Part shown: positions 6,190 through 11,943 of the stretch, in pieces
Numbering within the stretch: the first letter of the stretch is position 1
How the letters are laid out: each line of letters begins with the position of its first letter
Made by a program: the position numbers and the translations under genes
Assembly: GCA_030637775.1 (NCBI GenBank)
Contig: DAOWFY010000023.1
Coordinates: 1-11,943 of the forward strand
Source: a bacterium
GTDB lineage: Bacteria; Ratteibacteria; UBA8468
Reading direction: 5' to 3'
Length of the DNA stretch: 11,943 nucleotides
The notes under the pieces: generated by a model
Told to the model about the DNA's origin: nothing
Databases searched by the model: none
The model's input: only the letters and a program-made list of their open reading frames with translations

Positions 6190-7437
6190 TTATCCTTTTT
6201 TAAGTCTGCCTGTCCCATCACAGTAAGGACAATTCTCGAAATAAGAGGCGTTCAGGCTTTCGGTTGTTCTTTGCCGGGTCATCTCTACCAAACCCAACTT
6301 TGAAATCTGTAGGATGTTTATTCTTGCTTTACCCCTCTCCAATTCCTCCTCCAGAGATTTGTGGACATATCTCTGATCGGATGGAGATTCCATATCAATA
6401 AAATCAATGATGATGATCCCGCCCAGATTTCGCAGTTTAATCTGACGGGCGATCTCTTTCGCCGCCTCTAAATTTGTTTTCAGAATTGCTCTTTTTACAT
6501 TCTGCCCGCGCACCCCTTTTCCGCTATTAACATCGATGGAGACCAAAGCCTCCGTCTCCTCAATAATAATGGAGCCACCATTTTTTAACCAGACTCTCTC
6601 CTGAAAAAGCTTCTCTATTTCTCTTTCTATCCCTTCATTTTTAAAAAGGGGAATTTCTTTTTGATAGAGCCTCACCTTCCTTTTAAGAAGGGGAGCATGT
6701 ACCTTTAGAAATCTGAGAATACTCCTATATTGGAAAGGAGAATCGACAACAATTTCATCGATATCGGTAAAAACAAGATCTCTGATGGTGCGCAAATCTA
6801 AATTTAACTCCTGATGAAGAAGGAAAGGAGCGGATAGCGTTCTTGCTCTTGTTTCAATCCTTTGCCAATTCCTTAACAATTGCTTAATTTCAAGAGCAAA
6901 GGTCCTCTTTCTCTGACCCTCGGCTAAGGTGCGAACGATAATGCCCATCCTCTGGGGAACTAAATTCTCCAGGAGACTTTTTAATCGCTCTCGCTCCTTT
7001 TCCTCCTTAATTCTTTTGGAAATTCCTCTCCTTTTTTCCAGGGGAAGGAGCACGAGATATCTGCCGGGCAGAGAAAGGCGAGTGGTCAATTTAGGTCCCT
7101 TTGTTCCAATGGAGTCCTTGATAACCTGGACTAAAATTTCATCTCCTTTTTTGACCTTTTCGAGTGAACGAAGGGGAGTAATCTCCTCCCCTACCAAATC
7201 TCCCTGATAAGGAAGTTCTTCCGAAAAATCTTCGATGGGTAGGAATCCCTGTCTCTCTTCCCCAAAATTCAGAAAAGAGGCATTCAAGGCCGGAATTACT
7301 CTCTCTACTTTAGCCTTATAGATATTTCCTGCGATTGATTTCTTCGCACTTTTCTCCATAAAGAAGTTCTCTAAAATCCTATCTTGAGTGATTGCTACCC
7401 GGGTACTGTCTTTATTATAATTAATTAAAACTTTCAT
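6190..7437 (-). CDS. rng: Ribonuclease G/E family endoribonuclease, short form
   Basis: Single-strand-specific endoribonuclease for rRNA 5' maturation and mRNA turnover. The 415 residues hold an N-terminal RNase H-like/S1 region (GNIYKAKVERVIPALNASF and FGEERQGFLP at about 37-67, with S1 sequence to about 120), the 5'-sensor region (GIIVRTLAEG at 165-174), and the DNase I-like catalytic core with the metal-binding pair Asp302 (VSIDVNSGK) and Asp345 (IIIDFIDM). CPYC at 403-406 is the Zn-link. The protein ends nine residues later, so the small domain that follows the Zn-link in E. coli RNase E and G is absent; E. coli RNase G has 489 residues. No frameshifted remainder is seen, because iolB starts four bases after the stop. 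The start overlaps the upstream binding-protein stop by four bases. Confidence 0.92.
   Translation of the reverse strand: MKVLINYNKDSTRVAITQDRILENFFMEKSAKKSIAGNIYKAKVERVIPALNASFLNFGEERQGFLPIEDFSEELPYQGDLVGEEITPLRSLEKVKKGDEILVQVIKDSIGTKGPKLTTRLSLPGRYLVLLPLEKRRGISKRIKEEKERERLKSLLENLVPQRMGIIVRTLAEGQRKRTFALEIKQLLRNWQRIETRARTLSAPFLLHQELNLDLRTIRDLVFTDIDEIVVDSPFQYRSILRFLKVHAPLLKRKVRLYQKEIPLFKNEGIEREIEKLFQERVWLKNGGSIIIEETEALVSIDVNSGKGVRGQNVKRAILKTNLEAAKEIARQIKLRNLGGIIIIDFIDMESPSDQRYVHKSLEEELERGKARINILQISKLGLVEMTRQRTTESLNASYFENCPYCDGTGRLKKG
6193..6197 (-). promoter_or_regulatory. Ribosome binding site for iolB inside the rng end
   Basis: AAGGA on the minus strand, seven bases before the ATG at 6183-6185. 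It lies within the last codons of rng, so iolB translation is probably coupled to rng translation, and this decides for the 259-residue form of IolB. Confidence 0.65.
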
Positions 7438-9146
7438 CTTATATATATTTCCTCAATATTATGAAAGAGACCACCGTAACTGGTGGGATGAAGATTGCCA
7501 AGCTTATTCCTCACCGCATAAAGACTGGCAGAATTGACGGTATAGATTAAAGGCAGTTGTTTACTTACAATCTCCTGCCATTGGTCATAAAGTATTTTCC
7601 TTTTATTCCGATTAAGCTCTCGAACTGCCTCCTCAAAGATTTTATCAATCTTTTTCTCCCAGGCGGAAGCTGCGCTTTTTTGTCGGGGATGCCAGATATG
7701 GAGTTGTCCGGCAGAGGCCCAGACATTCCTTCCGCTATGGGGCTCTATTCCGCCGGTAAGCCCGATTAAGACCGCCTCCCAATCAAAGGAGGCATCCAAC
7801 TTTGTCACCAGGGTGTTGAAGTCTAAGGGGGTAAAGTGAACCTTCATTCCCAGTTTGGTAAGGTCATCTCTAATGATATTGGCGATATTAATCCGTTCTA
7901 AATTATCATTATTGGTGAGCAGAGAAAATTCCACCCGGTTTCCTTCCTGATCAAAAAGAGCCCCATTTTGAATCTTAAATCCTATTTTCTCTAAAAGTTC
8001 TTTTGCTTTCTTCAAATCGTAGCGATACTTTTTTACTGCGGGATTATAGAAGAAGCCACAACTTTCATTCATCGGACCATCCTGGGGATAGCCAAAACCG
8101 GCTAAAACATTGGCAACCATCGTCTCTTTATCAATGGTATAAGCAATTGCCTCTCGGAATTTACGGTTGGTAAACCACCTTAATTTTATGGGAGAAATGG
8201 GGGAGGCTGGGTTCTGATTAAAGACCAAAAAATTTGCTCCCAGGGCCGGACCTGCATTATGGATAGAGAAATTCCCTTTTCTCTCCTTTGGTTTCAAGAA
8301 GGAATAATCCTGACCCCTCAGAGAGAGGGCATCAATCTCTCCTGCCTGAAACTTCAGCAACTGGGAGTTCTGGTCAGGAACAATCAAAAAGATAATTTTG
8401 CTGATGTAAGGTAATCTTTCTTCATTTTTTCTCTTCCAGCAATAGGGATTCCTTTCTAAAATAATCTTCTGTCCCGCTAAATACCGCTTTAGCCTGAAGG
8501 GACCGGTTCCCATGATTTGAGAGGGAATAGTATTGATTCCCCAGGTAGAATTAAATCTCTTCTCCGCCACCGTCTTCTCTAAAATATGCTTGGGCAAAAT
8601 CTCCTGTCCCAATACCCTCAGGAAAGGAGCAAATGGAGAGGATAACCTGAAGCGCACCTTGTACGGAGAGACCTTTTCTACCAAAAAGGGTTTGCCTTTT
8701 ATGGTGAGAATATCGCGGGAACTGGTAGGGATTTCAGGATTATAGATAAGTTTATTGTAGGTAAAGACAACATCATCGGCGCTAAATTTTTCTCCATCAA
8801 ACCATTTTACATCGTCGCGTAAATTAAATGTCCAGGTAAGTCCGTCTGCGCTTTTCTCCCAGTCTTTAGCAAGAGCGGGCATCACCTCCGTTGTCACCCC
8901 ATCGGTCTCGGTAAGACCCTCAAAGAGGAAACCGGTTATGGCGGTGGTGCTTGTCTCCTTAGCAATGATCGGATTGAAGGACTTGGGATCTGAGGTCGTG
9001 CTTAAGATCAGCGTTCCTCCATACTTACCTTGCCTCCCGGCAGGCAGGCCTTTCGGTTTCTTCAGGTGCTCAAGGGACTTTTTGGAAGGACATCCTACGG
9101 AGAGAAAAAGAATAAGATAAAAAAATAAGAGACAACATTTTTTCAT
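7434..9146 (-). CDS. ABC transporter solute-binding lipoprotein, family 5 (oligopeptide/nickel type)
   Basis: Extracytoplasmic binding protein of the SBP_bac_5 (OppA/DppA-like) family, 570 residues from the ATG at 9146. That start gives a signal peptide (MKK, then a hydrophobic stretch) ending in SVGC, with Cys19 as probable lipidation site. The -3 residue is Ser, so the lipobox is imperfect. KYGGTLILS, GLTWTFNLRDDVKWFDG, FSADDVVFTYN, MGTGPFRLKRY and FREAIAYTIDKE are family blocks. An ATG at 9176 would add ten residues, but it lies in sequence shared by the flanks of repeat copies C and D, so it is less likely. Neither start has a Shine-Dalgarno. LPAGRQG between the signal and the mature domain comes from a palindromic insertion (9028-9048). 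No permease or ATPase gene is present, so substrate and partners are unknown; peptides are the usual ligand. Confidence 0.88.
   Translation of the reverse strand: MKKCCLLFFYLILFLSVGCPSKKSLEHLKKPKGLPAGRQGKYGGTLILSTTSDPKSFNPIIAKETSTTAITGFLFEGLTETDGVTTEVMPALAKDWEKSADGLTWTFNLRDDVKWFDGEKFSADDVVFTYNKLIYNPEIPTSSRDILTIKGKPFLVEKVSPYKVRFRLSSPFAPFLRVLGQEILPKHILEKTVAEKRFNSTWGINTIPSQIMGTGPFRLKRYLAGQKIILERNPYCWKRKNEERLPYISKIIFLIVPDQNSQLLKFQAGEIDALSLRGQDYSFLKPKERKGNFSIHNAGPALGANFLVFNQNPASPISPIKLRWFTNRKFREAIAYTIDKETMVANVLAGFGYPQDGPMNESCGFFYNPAVKKYRYDLKKAKELLEKIGFKIQNGALFDQEGNRVEFSLLTNNDNLERINIANIIRDDLTKLGMKVHFTPLDFNTLVTKLDASFDWEAVLIGLTGGIEPHSGRNVWASAGQLHIWHPRQKSAASAWEKKIDKIFEEAVRELNRNKRKILYDQWQEIVSKQLPLIYTVNSASLYAVRNKLGNLHPTSYGGLFHNIEEIYIR
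9028..9048. repeat. Short palindromic insertion encoding LPAGRQG
   Basis: The DNA around CCGG at 9037-9040 forms an imperfect palindrome. Ten base positions on each side pair with one mismatch (9036/9041) and one G.T (9030/9047), resembling CCTGCC-TGCCGGCA-GGCAGG. It is read in frame as LPAGRQG in the linker between the lipoprotein signal and the mature binding domain, where an extra segment would be tolerated. From memory, similar GLPAGRQ peptides recur in proteins of uncultured candidate-phylum genomes; I could not check this here. Confidence 0.55.
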
Positions 9147-9188
9147 TAAAGACAATGGTAGTTGCGCAGCAATCATAAGTAATTACAG

Positions 9189-9284
9189 GAGATGACTGAG
9201 GTTTGTGAGCGAGTTGGCGGTTATGCCGCAGGTATGAAATACCGAGGAATAAGAAAGCCCGAGCGAACAAACTTTAGTCATCTC
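9189..9284 (+). repeat. Intergenic hairpin repeat, copy D (96 bp, apical type I)
   Basis: The terminal arms 9189-9206 and 9267-9284 pair along their full length on plus-strand RNA, with G.U, A-U, G.U at 9198-9200 against 9273-9275. Tandem G.A/A.G modules are at 9207-9208 with 9265-9266 and 9211-9212 with 9261-9262. The apical hairpin GGTAT-GAA-ATACC is at 9231-9243, identical to copy B. Flank tttccgagcctc at 9285-9296 matches copy A and overlaps the secG stop codon. Flank ataagtaatt at 9175-9184 matches copy C. It lies in the gap between secG and the binding-protein gene. Confidence 0.87.
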
Positions 9285-9294
9285 TTTCCGAGCC

Positions 9295-9588
9295 TCATTT
9301 TTCCTGGCTAATTGGTGCTTTCTCTTTTTTCAACTCCTCCTTAATGATGGAGGTGGAAGAAAATCTTGAGGAAAGCATCGCTAAGAGAAGAGAGGTAACG
9401 ATGAAGCCGGCTGCCAGGATTGTGGTTGCCCGATTCAAAACGGCCGAGGTCTGGGCACCAAAGACATTCTCTGCTCCACCTCCTCCAAAGATATTGGCCG
9501 TTGCCGCCCCTTTCCCGCTCTGCAAAAGCACCGCCGCAATCAGAAAGAGAGCAAAGCTCACATGAAGAATTATGAGAAAAGTATACAT
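9295..9588 (-). CDS. secG: Preprotein translocase subunit SecG
   Basis: A 97-residue inner-membrane protein that assists SecYE in protein export. Two hydrophobic segments at about 3-22 and 52-73 flank the conserved cytoplasmic loop LLQSGKGA at 21-28, followed by a glycine-rich run (FGGGGAE) and NVFGAQTSA; these are SecG hallmarks. The C-terminal tail is short and lysine-rich. It begins 11 bases after the stop of the secreted 743-residue protein, in A+T-rich sequence without an obvious Shine-Dalgarno, so the two are probably co-transcribed. Its TGA stop overlaps the flank of repeat copy D. Identity is confident despite the short length. Confidence 0.93.
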   Translation of the reverse strand: MYTFLIILHVSFALFLIAAVLLQSGKGAATANIFGGGGAENVFGAQTSAVLNRATTILAAGFIVTSLLLAMLSSRFSSTSIIKEELKKEKAPISQEK

Positions 9589-9599
9589 TTTAATATTTA

Positions 9600-11831
9600 T
9601 TAAGCCGGATTCGGCTCTGTTTTCTTCTCCTTAAAATCATACCTGAACCTGTCAAACCAGGTTGTAACTTCTTCCTCATAAGGAAAATCTATCGTAACCT
9701 TCCATTGATTTCCATCCCATTCTCCTACTGGATCACTAACATTACTTTGAACACCATTAGTGGGTATCACACCACTATAATATTTGTCTGAAGTAAAACT
9801 GGAAAATGTTTCACTCCAGATCCCTTTGGGGGCATCTGCGGGAAGATATTGTACATTAAAACTCCTAGAAATATAGTGCAGAACTCTTCTTGAATGGGTG
9901 CCAGAATCCCACTCTAAAACTTCAAATGGAGGAATATGATTCTCCATTGCGTAAGGAGGATCAGAACTGAGGGTGAAATACTCCCAACCATCGTATATTT
10001 CTCCTGACAAATTCGAGGGAATAGCTCCCTGTATACTTGAATTAGCAGGTACAGTAACAGAAAAACCTTGTAAATGGTATGTGAGAGATGCCGGAGTTCC
10101 GAATGCTGTGCTTACTCCAAGATTATAAGTTCCTCCCACCTTCTTTACTCCTGCAGGAATCCTACGACGGGAGTGATTACTATAATCAGAACGTACCCAT
10201 AGATGATTAGCTTGAAACTCATTTATAATCGTAAAACTCCATCCTCCTCCTATCGCACAGCTTCCCCAACTGTGTGTAGCAAAAAAGTCTACCACGTCGG
10301 CATAAACTTGTAAATCATGCTCCTCATCACCATTCAGATGAGTAATGCCGTATGCGGTTCTACAGTAGGATGCTCCACCTGTCGTTCCTGCATCAATAGA
10401 ATCAGAAGGAGCTCCAAAAGCTGGCTTTATATATCCTTTCAGAGGAAAAGGATTCTCTTCGCTTCCTTCATGAAATTCATCAACAACAGTAATACCATCT
10501 AATTCTCCAGTCTCCCAATCTGCTGTTGTATCAACAATTAACCTTTTCCACTGATATGTCTTCCAAATAGCGACATCATTCGCAGAGGCTAAACCTGTAA
10601 CCCTAACCCCGTGTTTCATATCAAGAGCATCATCATCTGTTGAAACCCATTGAGGGTAATCAAGTTTTAAATCACAATAACAGGGTAAAATGTCTTCTTT
10701 AATCTCAACCTCTCCAATAAGGTCCCAGTCAACATCTTTCCATTCTTCCTCATCTGCCTTCTTGTCCTTCGCATAAATTTTATAGGTTCCTGCCTTAGTA
10801 AATTTAAGAAGCACATCATATCCTGTCCATTCAAGGATCTTCTCAACTACTAAATTCTCAATAACAATGGGAATTGAGGTAAGCTTGTAATTACCTGCCT
10901 GGTCAAATGCTTTGGCGTAGAGGGTATCCTCCTTATTGAGTTCAGTATTGGGTACAGTGGTGGTGTCGAAGGAAGTGGTATAGAAATGGTATACGTCATA
11001 ATTACTATTATCTCTATCTATTTCCACTATAGTACCATCTGATTTTTCAAGCCAGAGTTCTGCCCTCGTTAATCCCGAACCCTTATCTCCATCTGAGGCA
11101 TAAAAGTTAATATCAACTGTATTCTTGATATAGTATTTACTATCTTCGTACTTAATCTTGGGGGTAATTGCTTCTCCCTCCTCTATGATTCCTGACTTGT
11201 GGAAAGCGATTTCTTCTAACTGAGCTGTTTCGGCAACCATATTACCCATCTGTCTAAATGGCCAGAGGGTGCGCCAGGTATCATTTTCTACGATTCCTCC
11301 ATTATTCCCTGGTTGCCAAGGTTCTCCCAAAGCTACTTCATAGCAGTATTCCACTAATCCATCACAGCGGAAAGATTTAGGCCGTCCCGGAGGGGGCTCA
11401 GGATTTTTATAGCCCCGCACAAAACTGTAATGCGCGAAATCATCCACTTGGGCCTTGGCTGTATCAACAATCTTTTGCCGTCTTTTATATCCAATATTTG
11501 GCATTGTGAAAACGCCGGCATCCGCTCCTTTTCCTGCCAAGAACTCCTGGTAATTGGTAACGGTTGGGCCCTGCTTTGACCATTCCCACCACCAAATACT
11601 TCCTAAAGACTCAATGGTAAGATGAGTAGTATCATCCTCAGGGTCTTCTCCTTCCCAATGCGAATAGAGACCTGCATGCCCTACTAAAAAAGTAAGAGCA
11701 GGAGGGATACCATAACGATAGATACCATCTCCTTTTTCAAACCGGCCCTGGGCACTAACGGTTCGGTATATTAACAATAAAAGTATACAAATTAGAGAAC
11801 CAAACCCCAATATCCTTATACTCTTCCTCAT
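9600..11831 (-). CDS. Secreted protein with permuted papain-like (YiiX-type) domain and Ig-like repeats
   Basis: A 743-residue exported protein. Residues 1-27 form a signal peptide (MRKS, a hydrophobic stretch, cleavage after TVSA). Residues 45-170 resemble the circularly permuted papain-like fold of YiiX and NlpC/P60 relatives: VGHAGLY gives His52, TIES gives Glu74, AGVFTMP follows, and a helix then carries FRCDGLVEYCYE with Cys156. Having His before Cys is the permuted order. Such enzymes cut amide or ester bonds in cell walls, lipids or peptides; the substrate here is unknown. Residues about 225-326 look like an immunoglobulin-like domain (DINFYASDGDKGSG and TLYAKAFDQAGNY). The remaining 400 residues are beta-rich, with several Cys, and not recognised. 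The start overlaps the stop of the upstream HEAT-like gene by four bases, and secG follows 11 bases downstream. Catalytic activity is inferred from motif order only. Confidence 0.6.
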   Translation of the reverse strand: MRKSIRILGFGSLICILLLLIYRTVSAQGRFEKGDGIYRYGIPPALTFLVGHAGLYSHWEGEDPEDDTTHLTIESLGSIWWWEWSKQGPTVTNYQEFLAGKGADAGVFTMPNIGYKRRQKIVDTAKAQVDDFAHYSFVRGYKNPEPPPGRPKSFRCDGLVEYCYEVALGEPWQPGNNGGIVENDTWRTLWPFRQMGNMVAETAQLEEIAFHKSGIIEEGEAITPKIKYEDSKYYIKNTVDINFYASDGDKGSGLTRAELWLEKSDGTIVEIDRDNSNYDVYHFYTTSFDTTTVPNTELNKEDTLYAKAFDQAGNYKLTSIPIVIENLVVEKILEWTGYDVLLKFTKAGTYKIYAKDKKADEEEWKDVDWDLIGEVEIKEDILPCYCDLKLDYPQWVSTDDDALDMKHGVRVTGLASANDVAIWKTYQWKRLIVDTTADWETGELDGITVVDEFHEGSEENPFPLKGYIKPAFGAPSDSIDAGTTGGASYCRTAYGITHLNGDEEHDLQVYADVVDFFATHSWGSCAIGGGWSFTIINEFQANHLWVRSDYSNHSRRRIPAGVKKVGGTYNLGVSTAFGTPASLTYHLQGFSVTVPANSSIQGAIPSNLSGEIYDGWEYFTLSSDPPYAMENHIPPFEVLEWDSGTHSRRVLHYISRSFNVQYLPADAPKGIWSETFSSFTSDKYYSGVIPTNGVQSNVSDPVGEWDGNQWKVTIDFPYEEEVTTWFDRFRYDFKEKKTEPNPA

Positions 11832-11943
11832 TCTTGATACTCTTGACCGGTGAGATCTTTATATGCTTTCTTGAGATCTTCTTTATCATAAGAGGCGGCT
11901 TCCCTTATGGCTGCGGCTAATGGTTCTGCTGCTCTTTGGTCAC
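11828..11943 (-). CDS. C-terminal end of a probable HEAT-repeat protein (partial)
   Basis: Only the last 37 codons and the stop are in the window; the gene begins beyond it. The visible protein ends AAEPLAAAIREAASYDKED then LKKAYKDLTGQEYQE. The pattern of two amphipathic helices, A-x-P-L-x-x-A-I-x-x-A in the first and a final LTGQ-(D/E)-(Y/F), is common at the ends of bacterial HEAT-repeat proteins, which act as binding scaffolds. Its TGA overlaps the ATG of the secreted papain-like gene by four bases, so the two are probably translationally coupled and may work together. With so little sequence, the family call is tentative and the function unknown. Confidence 0.55.
   Translation of the reverse strand, partial: DQRAAEPLAAAIREAASYDKEDLKKAYKDLTGQEYQE

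Noticed and set aside
6186-6221. A longer IolB start at ATG 6221
   Set aside because: It would lie inside rng, while the ATG at 6185 has a Shine-Dalgarno and matches the family start.
324-9284. CRISPR array
   Set aside because: Only four copies, spaced 1.1 to 3.9 kb apart by genes; no spacer pattern or cas genes.

Overview
This window looks like a stretch of chromosome from an uncultured bacterium. It has a Sec translocon subunit, a lipoprotein-type solute-binding protein and densely packed genes in one direction. The four-base ATGA gene overlaps, TTG and GTG starts, several genes without a clear Shine-Dalgarno, and an in-frame palindromic LPAGRQG insertion fit a poorly sampled candidate phylum (Aerophobota- or Omnitrophota-like is a guess). 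The taxon cannot be fixed from this sequence alone. No phage, transposase, rRNA, tRNA or CRISPR array is visible.

Every gene lies on the minus strand, so transcription runs from high to low coordinates. In that order they are: the 3' end of a probable HEAT-repeat gene; a secreted 743-residue protein with a circularly permuted papain-like (YiiX-type) domain; secG; an orphan oligopeptide-type ABC solute-binding lipoprotein; a short ribonuclease G; an IolB-type isomerase; an SDR oxidoreductase of the UxuB/YjmF (mannonate/fructuronate) type; 6-phosphogluconate dehydrogenase; a PPi-type phosphofructokinase; a HAD-family phosphatase; and the 5' end of pheT.

The metabolic core (IolB, SDR, Gnd, PFK, HAD) reads as a sugar-acid and central-carbon module. 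IolB and the SDR act on uronate-like compounds, Gnd makes ribulose 5-phosphate, and the PFK is probably reversible and PPi-linked. SecG and the binding protein serve export and uptake. RNase G serves RNA processing.

The most unusual content is non-coding. Four copies of a 96-99 bp repeat sit in the four intergenic gaps longer than 20 bp, one copy per gap, each starting at or just after the stop codon of the preceding gene. Every copy can fold end to end into one long hairpin with the same two tandem G.A/A.G modules. Two copies carry one apical hairpin sequence and two carry a different one, with pairing kept in both. Most deviations in the terminal stem are G.U pairs when read as plus-strand RNA, which suggests the functional RNA, if there is one, is antisense to the genes. 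Next to one copy, a second structure (a three-way junction with an alternative pairing) lies just upstream of pheT. I do not recognise either structure as a known RNA family.
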